Positions 44,123 through 53,687 of a DNA stretch of 64,000 nt are shown in pieces. How positions within the stretch are numbered: position 1 is the first letter of the stretch; each line of letters starts with the position of its first letter. A program made the translations under genes and the position numbers. This DNA comes from Sphingobacteriales bacterium 46-32 (GTDB lineage Bacteria; Bacteroidota; Bacteroidia; Chitinophagales; Chitinophagaceae), in contig MKTY01000020.1 of assembly GCA_001898485.1 (NCBI GenBank), positions 1,323,203 through 1,387,202 of the forward strand. The letters are read 5' to 3'. A model generated the notes under the pieces. It saw nothing but the letters and a program-made list of their open reading frames with translations. It made no database searches and was not told where the DNA came from.

Positions 44123-45505
44123 GTGAAAGAAACAGCTGCAAATTTTAAAGCCCGCTCTACCGTGAAAGCTACCGACCGCATTCACCGCAGAGTTATCAAT
44201 TTTAATATCGGCCGCTACAATGCTGTAGTGCCTAAGGGGAAGGAACAGTTTGCAGATCTGTCTACCGCACGGGAGCGGGCCAAAAACCTGAAATGGCGTG
44301 CCATAGAAAGCCTCGATACACAACTGGAAAATTTTGAAGCGATGATCACCCGCAGGGGCGCACGTGTGGTATGGGCCAACGATGCCAGTGAAGCCCTGGA
44401 TGAAATTGGAAGAATTTGTGCCGAAAAAAACTGTAAAACGCTGGTGAAGAGTAAAAGCATGGTGACAGAAGAAATACACCTCAATGCTTATCTCGAAAAA
44501 CAGGGAATTGAAAGTGTGGAGACAGACCTGGGTGAATATATTCAGCAACTGGATGGTGAGCCGCCTTATCATATTGTAACACCCGCCATGCACAAAAGCA
44601 AGGAAGATATTGCTAAACTTTTTTCCGAAAAACTGGGTACCGATCCGGGCCTCACACCCGAACAATTAACCCTGGTGGCCAGAGATGTACTTCGCAGAAA
44701 ATATGTACAGGCCGAAGTAGGTGTAACCGGGGCTAATTTTATAATAGCAGATATTGGCGGTATTGCCGTTACAGAAAACGAAGGAAACGGACGCCTGAGC
44801 TGCTCTATGCCTAAAACGCATATTGTAATCGTAGGTATTGAAAAAGTGATTCCTTCGCTTACCGATCTCGCTCTGTTCTGGCCACTGCTCGCCACTTTTG
44901 GTACCGGCCAGCGAATTACCTCTTATAATACGATTGTGACCGGTCCGCGGCAACCCGGCGAAACCGATGGCCCCGACGAAATGATTGTTATCCTGCTCGA
45001 CAATGGACGTACCAATATTCTGGCCAACGAAAAACAACGCGAAAGCCTTTATTGCATCCGTTGCGGCGCCTGCCTCAACGCCTGCCCGGTATATAAAAAT
45101 ATTGGTGGTCATACCTATGCGGCTACCTATAGCGGACCCATTGGCTCAGTGATTACGCCGCACCTCAAAGGCATGGACGAATGGAAACACCTGAGCTATG
45201 CCTCTTCGCTGTGTGGCAACTGTACCGAAGTATGTGCTGTAAAGATCAATCTGCATGAGCTGCTGCTCGAAAACAGGCATGAAGCAGTAGAGTCGGGGAG
45301 CAGTACTTTTGCTGAGCGGATGGCCTGGAAAATGTGGCGGCAGGGCATGCTGCGGCGCAGCTGGATGAATATGGCCAGCGGATCCATTAAGAACTGGGTC
45401 GTCAACAGTCTGGTAAAAGGCTGGTCAGTTAATCGCTCTCCCATGCATTTCCCCAAAAAATCTTTCAATGAGCAGTGGAAAGAGCGGCATTCCAAAGACA
45501 AATAA
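44123..45505 (+). CDS. lutB: LutB-like iron-sulfur protein (LUD domain, lactate utilisation)
   Basis: 460 residues from GTG 44123. The LUD domain (about 65-290) includes LVKSKSMVTEEIHLNAYLE and TGANFIIADIGGIAVTENEGNGR. Two [4Fe-4S] ferredoxin motifs follow: CIRCGACLNACPVY and CGNCTEVCAVKI. A LutB C-terminal segment (WKMWRQGMLRRSWMN) closes it. LutABC oxidises L-lactate to pyruvate; LutB is the electron-transfer subunit. No lutA or lutC homologue lies in this window, so the partners must be elsewhere. Confidence 0.9.
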   Translation: MKETAANFKARSTVKATDRIHRRVINFNIGRYNAVVPKGKEQFADLSTARERAKNLKWRAIESLDTQLENFEAMITRRGARVVWANDASEALDEIGRICAEKNCKTLVKSKSMVTEEIHLNAYLEKQGIESVETDLGEYIQQLDGEPPYHIVTPAMHKSKEDIAKLFSEKLGTDPGLTPEQLTLVARDVLRRKYVQAEVGVTGANFIIADIGGIAVTENEGNGRLSCSMPKTHIVIVGIEKVIPSLTDLALFWPLLATFGTGQRITSYNTIVTGPRQPGETDGPDEMIVILLDNGRTNILANEKQRESLYCIRCGACLNACPVYKNIGGHTYAATYSGPIGSVITPHLKGMDEWKHLSYASSLCGNCTEVCAVKINLHELLLENRHEAVESGSSTFAERMAWKMWRQGMLRRSWMNMASGSIKNWVVNSLVKGWSVNRSPMHFPKKSFNEQWKERHSKDK

Positions 45506-45511
45506 GTAAAC

Positions 45512-46831
45512 GTGCTTTTATATGCGCCAGTCATAACACCACGACTTCGTTACATGGCCAGTTTTGCAGGAACCATGATAACGGGTCAGCCACTGGCACT
45601 GACGGATAATAATACCGAAGCGCAGCACTACCAGGGGCCATTGATCAACTACAGCAGCAACCGCGTTCGCCAGCTGGAATATCACATCTATCCGCAGGGA
45701 TTACTCTTCGAAACCGGTATTAAAGCAATAAAGCCCGAAGTGACGGTTGAAGAGGAGTTACCTGTGTTTTTCCGCACAGCCGGTCAGCATGCTTTTGATG
45801 TGCTCGCTGCTTCCTTTTACCTGATCAGCCGCTACGAAGAATATCTGCCTTTTACACCCGATAGTTATGGTCGCTTTGATCACCGCCATTCACTTGCCTG
45901 GCAGGCTCAGTTTCTTGACCGTCCGCTGGTAAATGAATGGATGAATCAACTGCGGACGAAGCTGGCACAACAGTTTGGTACCTTACCCCAGCCCCCGCGG
46001 CCGGTTTCGTTTCTGCCTACTTACGATATTGATATTGCCTGGTCATACCTGCATAAGGGTTGGCTGCGTACGCTTGGTGGCGGCATGGCTGCGCTGATAA
46101 AGGGAAACTGGAAAAAGCTTAAAGAACGTCTGCAGGTATTGAGAGGGCGGGTTAAAGACCCCTTTGATGCCTATGGCTGGATGAACCAGCTGCATGAACG
46201 GTTAAAACTCAAACCGTACTATTTTTTCCTGCTGGCCCCGCAACGCGGGCGGTATGATAAAAATATTTCACCAACACATAAAGCCATGCAGGCACTGATA
46301 GCAGATCATCTGATCAGGTATCCTGTAGGTATACACCCTTCGTGGCGAAGTGGTGATAATCCTGCTCAGCTGCAAACAGAACTTCAGCTGCTGGCGCAAC
46401 TGAGCGGCCAGGCCGTGCAGTCGTCGCGGCAGCATTATATCCGGATGCAACTGCCACAAACCTACCGGCGCCTGGCCGCAGCCGGCATTGGCTTCGACTT
46501 TTCGATGGGTTATGGAAGTATTAATGGCTTTCGCGCATCGGTGGCTTCGCCCTATTACTGGTATGACCTGGAAAAAGAAGAACAAACCTCCTTACTGCTC
46601 TTCCCGTTCTGCTTTATGGAAGCCAATTCTTTTTATGAGCAGAAGAATACGGCTCAGCAGGCGCTGGCTGAAATGAGACATTACCGGCATGTTGTTGCCG
46701 GCGTCAACGGCACACTCATTACTATCTGGCACAATAACTTTTTAGGCACCGATGCCGCTCTGCAGGAGTGGAAACAGATTTATCAGACCTTCCTCGAAGA
46801 AACTGCGGCTACCAGCCAGCCTGCTTTTTAA
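45512..46831 (+). CDS. Polysaccharide deacetylase-like (DUF7033-type) protein
   Basis: 439 residues from GTG 45512, six bases after lutB. The N-terminal half carries the DUF7033-like pattern (DVLAASFYLISRYEEYLPFTPDSYGRF). The C-terminal half is a NodB-like barrel: the metal D-x-D site is in FLPTYDIDIAW, a His motif in PVGIHPSW, and later FSMGYGSINGFRA and TLITIWHNNF. No signal peptide is evident, so it is probably cytoplasmic. Substrate unknown; relatives occur in envelope-polysaccharide regions. The last four bases overlap the convergent transporter gene. Confidence 0.75.
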   Translation: MLLYAPVITPRLRYMASFAGTMITGQPLALTDNNTEAQHYQGPLINYSSNRVRQLEYHIYPQGLLFETGIKAIKPEVTVEEELPVFFRTAGQHAFDVLAASFYLISRYEEYLPFTPDSYGRFDHRHSLAWQAQFLDRPLVNEWMNQLRTKLAQQFGTLPQPPRPVSFLPTYDIDIAWSYLHKGWLRTLGGGMAALIKGNWKKLKERLQVLRGRVKDPFDAYGWMNQLHERLKLKPYYFFLLAPQRGRYDKNISPTHKAMQALIADHLIRYPVGIHPSWRSGDNPAQLQTELQLLAQLSGQAVQSSRQHYIRMQLPQTYRRLAAAGIGFDFSMGYGSINGFRASVASPYYWYDLEKEEQTSLLLFPFCFMEANSFYEQKNTAQQALAEMRHYRHVVAGVNGTLITIWHNNFLGTDAALQEWKQIYQTFLEETAATSQPAF

Positions 46832-47850
46832 ACACCCTCTGTTTCCGGTTGCTCAGGCGGGGGAATTGTTTTAAAGGCACGGTTTACCATAAACACACCC
46901 AATAGTGTTACCGCTCCCCCAATTGCAATAAACAAGGTAAGCGGCTCTTCAAAAATGAGCCAGCCCAGTAATACTGCTACTACCGGATTAATGTAAGCAT
47001 AGATAGAGGTCTGCTCGGCCGGCAGGCGTTGCAGGGCATATATATAGGCAATGAAGGAAATTACGGAACCAAAGACTACCAGGTAGGCAATAGCCAGCCA
47101 CGACTGCCAGGGTATGGATGAAAAAGGAATAACCGGTTTGGTGTGTGGTACATGCACCAGTTGCGTAATCAGTGTAGTGAGCATACCGGAGATTACCATC
47201 TGCAGTCCAAGACTGAGATAAGGATTGAAACGGGCCGCCTGTTTTTTGGTATATAGTGTGCCAAAGGCCCAGGTCCAGGTGGCAATCAGCGAAAGAATAA
47301 TACCAAAAAGAAAATCGGGATTCAGGAAATCGGCCAGATGCTCATAAAAGATGATGCAAATACCGGCAAAGCCAATCAGCAATCCCCATACTGCCCGAAG
47401 GGGCATACGCTCACTGGAAGAGAATAGCCCGATTATTACCAGCCATAGCGGAAAAATAGCGGCAATGATAGACCCAAGGCCAGCGGATATGTATTGGATG
47501 CCCCATGTACTGAGTCCGTTGCTGAGTGTAAAATTGAGCAGGCTTAATACGATGACAGCCCACCACTCACGTCCACGCGGTAGTTGCATGCCTTTTGCCA
47601 GGAAGAATACCACATAACACAATCCTCCCAGAAACTGCCGTATACCGGCAAGCTGCAGGGCTGGCATATACCGGATGCCGGCTTTGGAAGCGATCCATGT
47701 AGTGCCCCAGAAGAAACAAACAAGTGCCAGCGCAAAGATGGCCCGGGCCCTTGTTCCCTTACGGTGAATCGTAAGCGGATTAAAAGCACCCAGCTGCTTC
47801 AGCGTATGGCTGGTATGCGATAAGGTTTTATGTAGTTCAAATCGGGGCAT
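46828..47850 (-). CDS. EamA/DMT superfamily permease
   Basis: 340 residues with ten hydrophobic segments in two EamA repeats (first: ALVCFFWGTTWIASKAG..; second: IILSLIATWTWAFGTLY..). The signature at the second half end, LPAEQTSIYAYINPVVAVLLGW, is typical. An N-terminal hydrophilic extension of ~30 residues (MPRFELHKTLSHTSHTLKQL) precedes the first segment. It exports or imports a small metabolite of unknown identity. The stop codon overlaps the convergent deacetylase-like gene by four bases. Confidence 0.88.
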   Translation of the reverse strand: MPRFELHKTLSHTSHTLKQLGAFNPLTIHRKGTRARAIFALALVCFFWGTTWIASKAGIRYMPALQLAGIRQFLGGLCYVVFFLAKGMQLPRGREWWAVIVLSLLNFTLSNGLSTWGIQYISAGLGSIIAAIFPLWLVIIGLFSSSERMPLRAVWGLLIGFAGICIIFYEHLADFLNPDFLFGIILSLIATWTWAFGTLYTKKQAARFNPYLSLGLQMVISGMLTTLITQLVHVPHTKPVIPFSSIPWQSWLAIAYLVVFGSVISFIAYIYALQRLPAEQTSIYAYINPVVAVLLGWLIFEEPLTLFIAIGGAVTLLGVFMVNRAFKTIPPPEQPETEGV

Positions 47851-47914
47851 AGTGTGACGATGAAAGTCTTTTGACTTTCCCGGAGCAAAGCAAGGTGCAA
47901 CATCCGTTGCAGCA

Positions 47915-49435
47915 TTAATGCTTAAAATGCCGCAGACCGGTAATCACCATAGCCAGGTTATGTTGCTTGCAGTACTCGATCGAGTCATTATCGCGAATGG
48001 AACCACCAGGTTGAATAAAGGCCTGAATACCGGCCTCATGGCCCAGTTGCACACAATCATTGAACGGGAAAAAGGCATCGCTGGCGAGTACAGCACCATT
48101 CAGATCAAAGTTGAACTGACGGGCTTTTTCGATGGACTGACGAAGTGAATCGATGCGGCTGGTTTGCCCGCAGCCTTTTCCGATCAGTTGCTTGTTTTTT
48201 ACCAGTGCAATAGCATTTGATTTCAGGTGTTTGCAAATGAGATTGGCAAACAGCAGATCGTCTTTTTCGGCAGCGGTGGTGTTGCGGCCGCCTGCTTCCT
48301 TCCAGTCTGCATAGTTGCCTTCATCTGTACCCTGTACCAGTACGCCGTTAAGTACCGATTTGTATTGCACTGTGCGCTGAGGCTGTGCTTTCAGCTGCAG
48401 TAGTATCCTGTTTTTCTTTGAACGGAGAATAGCAAGTGCATCTTCATCAAAAGCGGGAGCAATGAGTACTTCAAAAAAGATTTCATTGATAGCTTCTGCG
48501 GTGGCCTTATCAATAGTACCATTAGTAACGAGTACACCACCGAAAGCACTTTCAGGATCGCCGGCCAGTGCAGCGTCCCAGCTTTCTTTGCTGCTGGCTC
48601 TGCTGGCCACTCCGCAAACATTGGTATGTTTAATTATTCCGAATGTAACGGCCGTGTTATCAGGAAACTCATTGATAAGCTGGTAAGCCGCATCTACATC
48701 CACAAAATTATTGTAGGAAAGTTCTTTGCCGTTCAACTGCTCAAAAAGCTGGCTGGCATTTCCATAAAATATGCCGGTCTGATGAGGATTTTCGCCATAA
48801 CGCATGATTTTGGGATCGGCCAGTGACTCCAGAAAGTACTGACCATTTTCGGCATTGAAGTAGCGGGCAATAGCTACATCATAATGTGCTACGATCTCAA
48901 AAGCACGGGCGGCAAAATTGCGGCGCTGCTCAATAGTGGTCTCACCTTTTTGATTGCGCAGCAGTTCTTCCACTTCTGCATAATCTTTTTTTGCAGCTAC
49001 CACCAGCACATCTTTAAAATTTTTGGCTGCACCGCGGATCATGGATGGTCCACCGATATCAACTTTTTCAATGATAAGCTTTTCATCGCTGGTGCTGGCT
49101 ACTGTTTCTTCAAACGGATACAAATCCACAATCACCAGGTCTATTACCGGAATATTATATTGCTGCATTTCCTGCACATCCGTCTCATTGTCGCGCCGGC
49201 CAAGAATACCGCCAAATACGGCAGGATGCAGCGTTTTTACACGACCTCCTAAAATAGAAGGGTAGGTGGTAAGCTGCTCAACCGGCACCACAGTAATATT
49301 CAGTTTTTCGATGAATTGCTGGGTGCCACCGGTAGAATAGATGGTCACTCCCAGTTCTGCCAGTTGTTTTACCAGGGGTTCGAGGCCGTCTTTATAAAAA
49401 ACGGAAATGAGTGCAGATTCAATTTTTTTGTTCAT
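47915..49435 (-). CDS. purH: Bifunctional AICAR formyltransferase/IMP cyclohydrolase PurH
   Basis: 506 residues from ATG 49435 (the frame is open to 49462 only through a weak TTG). The N-terminal MGS-like IMP cyclohydrolase part (about 1-190) has YSTGGTQQFIEKLNI and GGRVKTLHPAVFGGIL; the AICAR transformylase part (about 195-506) has KHTNVCGVA, ESAFGGVLV and KSNAIALVKN. It catalyses the last two steps of purine synthesis in the cytoplasm. It ends DSIEYCKQHNLAMVITGLRHFKH, full length. Confidence 0.96.
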   Translation of the reverse strand: MNKKIESALISVFYKDGLEPLVKQLAELGVTIYSTGGTQQFIEKLNITVVPVEQLTTYPSILGGRVKTLHPAVFGGILGRRDNETDVQEMQQYNIPVIDLVIVDLYPFEETVASTSDEKLIIEKVDIGGPSMIRGAAKNFKDVLVVAAKKDYAEVEELLRNQKGETTIEQRRNFAARAFEIVAHYDVAIARYFNAENGQYFLESLADPKIMRYGENPHQTGIFYGNASQLFEQLNGKELSYNNFVDVDAAYQLINEFPDNTAVTFGIIKHTNVCGVASRASSKESWDAALAGDPESAFGGVLVTNGTIDKATAEAINEIFFEVLIAPAFDEDALAILRSKKNRILLQLKAQPQRTVQYKSVLNGVLVQGTDEGNYADWKEAGGRNTTAAEKDDLLFANLICKHLKSNAIALVKNKQLIGKGCGQTSRIDSLRQSIEKARQFNFDLNGAVLASDAFFPFNDCVQLGHEAGIQAFIQPGGSIRDNDSIEYCKQHNLAMVITGLRHFKH

Positions 49436-49529
49436 ACAAGATGTGATTAAAGCGGCGTGCAACCGTGCTCCGGGCTGTCATACTGATCTGTGCAGGCACC
49501 GGGTTTGCTGTGTGAGGCGCAAAGGTAAG

Positions 49530-51614
49530 CTACCGCTGCCTCATCACAAAAGCGCCATCGCTTTTAACGGCATGAAATGCGATAGAATGAAGCCGGCAGT
49601 AACGGCGCCATTGCTCCACAGCCCTGTTGCTGAGGGTGCTGGTGGCGATCACCTGCTTTAGGCGGCCCGTCTGTATCAGCTGCTGCAGGCTGCTATCTGC
49701 CCGCGAGGTCAGTACCAGTATATCAATAGCCTGCATGCTGTCAGCGGACGGCAACGGTAGCCGCCCGGCTATCCATATGCGTTCCCCACGCCAGCTGATG
49801 CAATGCTGTTTCCATTTCAGTCCCGCCACGGTTGCTGCAGGCCGGGCATTGTACAGGGCCCGACTGCCATCGAGATAATAAGAAAGACTGCCCGCCCCGC
49901 TGGTATCGTGCCAGCTGGCATACCGGGTGCCATTAATAAAATCGATGACCACGGCGCGCGGGCTGTTGTAAACAATAAACAGCTGTTGACGCTGCCGCTC
50001 TATCTGGCTGTGCCGTAAAAGTCCCCATAATACAATACAACTACCCAAGGTGAACCAGGCATAGTAACGGGATTTTTTCAGCCAGGCCCTGGCCATCAAC
50101 AGCAGTATCAGCATAAGGCAGGTAGCTTCAGTGACGGTAAGCTGAATACTGTGGGTAAGGGCATAAGGCAGCTTTTCAATATACCGGACTGTTGCATTCA
50201 TCAGCCAGATGAGCCAGTTCAATGCACTGCCCAGAACTATGGCTGCAGGCGGCAGCAGGGCGGCGAGACAAAGCAGGATCTCGCCCATGAGAATGAGACT
50301 GGAAAACGGTACAATAAGCAGGTTGGCCACGAGGAAATAGTTGGGAAACTGGTGAAACTGATAAAGGCATACAGGTAGCGTAAGCAACTGGGCGGCGAGG
50401 GTTACCGCACACATTTTCCAAATCAAATCGAGTGGTTTCCATTTAATGTATATAAGCTGATAAACCGGTTGCATAAACAGGATCAAACTGGTTACAGCAA
50501 GAAATGATAATTGAAACCCGATATCCCATAACCAATAGGGCTGATAACAAAGCATCAGGAAGGCCGCAAGGGCCAGTGAGTTATAGATGGCGTGTTTGCG
50601 TGACAGGGACTCGCCCAGGATCAGGATGGTAAACATTACAGCCGAACGCAGGACAGAGGCCTGCGCACCAGCCAGCAAACTGAATATCCAGAGTGCTGTT
50701 ATCTGCAAAAGGGGACTAAACAATCGCCAGCGGCCATGCCGGGGAAGAAAGGCACAGACCTTTTTCAACAGCCAGTAAATAAGTCCCAGGTGCAGCCCTG
50801 ATATAGCTATGATGTGAACAATACCGGTATTGGTATAAGACTGGACCAACTCACGATCGAGGTTGTCTTTGTAACCGATGAGCAGTGCCTCTGCCAGACC
50901 AGCTTCTTTTTTGCCGGGAATATATTTGTCGAGCGTATGTATAATCCAGTTGCGGCAGCGCACAAGCCACTGACTAAAGCGGGAATTGTAGTTGCCGGGT
51001 TTAATGACGTAATCGCCGGGCTGCAGATAAAGCTGATGTGTGACGCCGTTGAAGAGACTGTAGCGGGCATAATCAAAGGCACCGGGGTTGCCGGTGCTGG
51101 TAACCGGCTGCGGGATAGCGCGCGTCAATAATAAGGTACCCGCCGGGAGCCCGTTAAAGCTGCTGTCGCGGGCAAAATAAATCCACAGCAGGGCCTGAGT
51201 CTGCTGGATTTTATCAGGTGAGATCAGCCGGTTTAAACGCGCCAGTGCTTTCCAGGAGTTTGGTCGCTGCATAGTTGTGTCCTGTAATATCAGCTCAAGT
51301 TTTTCGGCGCCTGTATAATTTTTTTGGATTGATAGCGGATGGTGATGCGGATTTTTGTGCCAGGCAAGTAAGGCGCCAGCACAGATGAGGCAGATGCAAA
51401 GCAGGAATCCTGCTGCTGCACGCCATCTGTATCTTTTTGCCGGTGGCAGTAGCCGGAGGAATAAAAATAGCAGTATGGATATACCTCCGCATAACCAGAG
51501 CGGGGAAGGCGGCAATTTATATTGCCATTGGAGGTAGATGCCGGGAGCAAAGGAAAACAACAAGCGTACTGCCGGCAACCCTCTCCATACAGGTATGATA
51601 AATTTTCTGGCCAC
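49530..51614 (-). CDS. comEC: ComEC/Rec2 family DNA-uptake channel
   Basis: 694 residues. N-terminal membrane segments and DUF4131-like part (about 1-190), then the ComEC core (about 225-500) with VHIIAISGLHLGLIYWLLKK and several membrane helices. The C-terminal ~150 residues occupy the place of the metallo-beta-lactamase domain but show no HxHxDH motif, as is common in Bacteroidota ComEC. It carries single-stranded DNA across the inner membrane during transformation. comF and radA are in the same window. Confidence 0.88.
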   Translation of the reverse strand: MARKFIIPVWRGLPAVRLLFSFAPGIYLQWQYKLPPSPLWLCGGISILLFLFLRLLPPAKRYRWRAAAGFLLCICLICAGALLAWHKNPHHHPLSIQKNYTGAEKLELILQDTTMQRPNSWKALARLNRLISPDKIQQTQALLWIYFARDSSFNGLPAGTLLLTRAIPQPVTSTGNPGAFDYARYSLFNGVTHQLYLQPGDYVIKPGNYNSRFSQWLVRCRNWIIHTLDKYIPGKKEAGLAEALLIGYKDNLDRELVQSYTNTGIVHIIAISGLHLGLIYWLLKKVCAFLPRHGRWRLFSPLLQITALWIFSLLAGAQASVLRSAVMFTILILGESLSRKHAIYNSLALAAFLMLCYQPYWLWDIGFQLSFLAVTSLILFMQPVYQLIYIKWKPLDLIWKMCAVTLAAQLLTLPVCLYQFHQFPNYFLVANLLIVPFSSLILMGEILLCLAALLPPAAIVLGSALNWLIWLMNATVRYIEKLPYALTHSIQLTVTEATCLMLILLLMARAWLKKSRYYAWFTLGSCIVLWGLLRHSQIERQRQQLFIVYNSPRAVVIDFINGTRYASWHDTSGAGSLSYYLDGSRALYNARPAATVAGLKWKQHCISWRGERIWIAGRLPLPSADSMQAIDILVLTSRADSSLQQLIQTGRLKQVIATSTLSNRAVEQWRRYCRLHSIAFHAVKSDGAFVMRQR

Positions 51615-51665
51615 TGCAAAGATTATGGCCTCGGAATGATCTTACAAAGGGAAAAACCTCAGTAA

Positions 51666-52139
51666 TTAATGGGAAAAAAACTTTGCGATATAGGCTATTT
51701 GTGCAGCGTGGTAGATATTGTGTTGTATAAGACCGTTCAGTAAGAACCGGAAGTTGTAGTGGCGGAAATCGACCTGCTCATCCAAAAAGCTGTCGGGCAT
51801 TCCGTTAAGGGTGGTTATAAGGCTTTCGTGGGCTGCCTCGAGCCGGCGCAGGCCTTCTTCCCAGTCATGGGTGCCGGGGTCGATGGGGTCCCAGTCATGT
51901 GATTCAAACCAGGCCAGGTCCTGTAATTGATCCCTTTGCACTCTTTTAAGGGCAAATTCGGCCCAGTTCACCATATGAAAAAGAAGCTGGGCGGGAGAAT
52001 GACCATTGTGCCCCGGATTTTTAAAGGCGATTGCCGGGGGAACTTTCCGTAACAGTTCATATACGGGCAGGCCATACCAGGGGGTTCCGGCCAGCGATTG
52101 CTGGAGGCTACGCAATAAAGAACTGATCTCGGAGTCCAT
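51666..52139 (-). CDS. DinB family protein
   Basis: 157 residues from ATG 52139 (MDSEISSLLRSLQQSLAGTPW; nine more codons are open upstream). Four-helix DinB/YfiT fold: LLRKVPPAIAFKNPGHNGHSPAQLLFHMVNWAEFAL and the C-terminal LLNGLIQHNIYHAAQIAYIAK. The metal-binding histidines (H in FHMVNW and HNIYHAAQI) are present. Members act as metal-dependent thiol transferases or hydrolases; this one's substrate is unknown. Confidence 0.85.
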   Translation of the reverse strand: MDSEISSLLRSLQQSLAGTPWYGLPVYELLRKVPPAIAFKNPGHNGHSPAQLLFHMVNWAEFALKRVQRDQLQDLAWFESHDWDPIDPGTHDWEEGLRRLEAAHESLITTLNGMPDSFLDEQVDFRHYNFRFLLNGLIQHNIYHAAQIAYIAKFFSH

Positions 52140-52458
52140 GTTTTTTTTTGCCAAAAATACAGGCAAATGGGTAGGCTATTCCCCACATTTTTACTATACG
52201 GCTTTAAAGTCATTATTTTACCCCCGATTTTCACCCTTTTTTTCCCATAAAAATACCCCGTAATTTTCACGGTATTTATTTCATATTTTACCCGTTTTTT
52301 TTGTGTTTTTTCCCCATAGATTGCTGGTAATCTTCGTTATACGAATATGTTTAATTCATAATTAATTGATTGCCTATTCATTGTAGAAAGGTTTGAGCGG
52401 GCCTCCGGGATAGCTTTACGGCATCATCATTTTAATCAACCCTCAAAATCTTAAGGCA
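52140..52458. other. Divergent intergenic region, T-rich
   Basis: 319 bases between dinB (minus) and the unknown 160-residue gene (plus). It contains long T runs (about 52140-52320) and no protein frame. A TTTTTTGTG run followed about 20 bases later by TAATCTTCG (about 52298-52335) is a weak promoter-like pair for the plus-strand gene. An imperfect palindrome tacccCGTAATTTTCACGGTA lies near 52253-52273. Confidence 0.4.
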
Positions 52459-52941
52459 ATGGTAGAAGCTCAAAAAAAATCAGTAAAAGTTGGCAAATTG
52501 GTTAACACTGCCCATGTAGACACCGCTATTAAAAATTACAAGCGTGAGCGTTGGGCACAGAATTCAGAAAGACTTGGCAAAGAAGACTCGCTGAGTGTAT
52601 GGTATTCAGTAGAGGAGCTGCAGCAGTTCCTGGAGATGGCTAAAGATCATGGCGCAGATGGTATCCGCATGTACTTTGGCGCTTATAGCGAAGATTATGC
52701 AGATCAGCCACTGTTTGCCGGTCGTCAGACCGTAATGCTGGTAGCAACGAAAGAGAAAGAGACCGCAGACGGTACTTATAACAAGGATGTTTATATTAAT
52801 ACAGACAATGGAACCTCTATCCTGGCTTACAATGCAGGTCGGCTTTGCCCTCCTCTTTGTTCAGGATTTGGCGGTGGCGGTTACGACGAAATTGGAATCA
52901 CGATTGTAGATAAAGGCGACAAAGGCATGGTAGTAGCTTAA
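52459..52941 (+). CDS. Conserved-looking protein of unknown function, 160 residues
   Basis: No signal peptide or membrane segment. The body reads as a compact alpha/beta domain: a Lys-rich start (KKSVKVGKLVNTAHVDTAIK), WYSVEELQQFLEMAKDHGADGIRMYFGAY, a strand TVMLVATKEK, then a Cys/Pro/Gly segment RLCPPLCSGFGGGGYDEIG. I do not recognise the family. It is a single-gene unit with a strong terminator behind it, and stands just before the sensor-regulator trio. Confidence 0.75.
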   Translation: MVEAQKKSVKVGKLVNTAHVDTAIKNYKRERWAQNSERLGKEDSLSVWYSVEELQQFLEMAKDHGADGIRMYFGAYSEDYADQPLFAGRQTVMLVATKEKETADGTYNKDVYINTDNGTSILAYNAGRLCPPLCSGFGGGGYDEIGITIVDKGDKGMVVA

Positions 52942-52966
52942 TCTTATTCTGATTCCCGAAAAACCT

Positions 52967-52992
52967 AAACCTCCTTAGTAATAAGGAGGTTT
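52967..52992 (+). terminator. Terminator after the 160-residue protein gene
   Basis: Perfect 11-base arms aaacctcctta and taaggaggttt with a 4-base loop, followed by TATTTTTTATT. Confidence 0.92.
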
Positions 52993-53033
52993 TATTTTTT
53001 ATTGCGCTACCTTTAGTTGGTTATTATATATCT

Positions 53034-53687
53034 ATGCAAAACCTACCGGTATATTTTTATTTTATTGCGCTTTGTCTGCTGGTAAGCCTTACCAGTTTTT
53101 TTATAAAACCCCGGGCCGAATTGTATTTGCGTGTGTTTACGCCATTCCTGCTGCTTACGCTTACTATTGAAATGATTTGTGACCGGTTATTTAATAAAGG
53201 GATACCCAACGTAGATATCTATAATTATTTTACCGCTTTCGAATTCGTATTTTACATGTTTGCCGTGCGGTTGATGATGGAAAGTAAACGTGTAAAACAG
53301 ATCATACTCATAGCTATATTAGCATATACTGTGGCGGTGATAATTAATATTCAATTTGTCCTTGGCCGCTTCGAATTTCACACCATTACCTACTCTATAG
53401 GCTGCCTGCTGGTCGCCACCTGCTGTATTTTTTATTTCCTGGAATTATTCCGCCGTCCCAAATCAGTCAATCTGATGCGTATTCCCGCCTTCTGGATCTG
53501 CTCCGGCCTCCTGTTTTTTTATTGCAGCAGTTTTCCTCTCTTCAGCCTGGTGAACCTTTGGGGGAAAATTTCTCCCATAATTAATAAAAACTTTGGTGCA
53601 ATTATCTCAATTCTGAATATTTTCCTTTATTCGCTTTTTACGATAGCCTTCCTATGCAGAATCAGACGCCGGAAATATATTTTATAA
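53034..53687 (+). CDS. Multi-pass membrane protein of unknown function, coupled to a histidine kinase
   Basis: 217 residues with about seven hydrophobic segments (for example VYFYFIALCLLVSLTSFFI, IILIAILAYTVAVIINIQFVL, YSIGCLLVATCCIFYFLELF, IISILNIFLYSLFTIAFL). The C-terminus is basic (RIRRRKYIL). The stop codon lies 34 bases inside the kinase gene, so translation is coupled. It may be the sensory or regulatory membrane component of the kinase; no known domain is recognised. Confidence 0.75.
   Translation: MQNLPVYFYFIALCLLVSLTSFFIKPRAELYLRVFTPFLLLTLTIEMICDRLFNKGIPNVDIYNYFTAFEFVFYMFAVRLMMESKRVKQIILIAILAYTVAVIINIQFVLGRFEFHTITYSIGCLLVATCCIFYFLELFRRPKSVNLMRIPAFWICSGLLFFYCSSFPLFSLVNLWGKISPIINKNFGAIISILNIFLYSLFTIAFLCRIRRRKYIL

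Noticed and set aside
49436-49462. Extended TTG start for purH
   Set aside because: ATG 49435 gives the conserved MNKKIESALISVFYKDG start.
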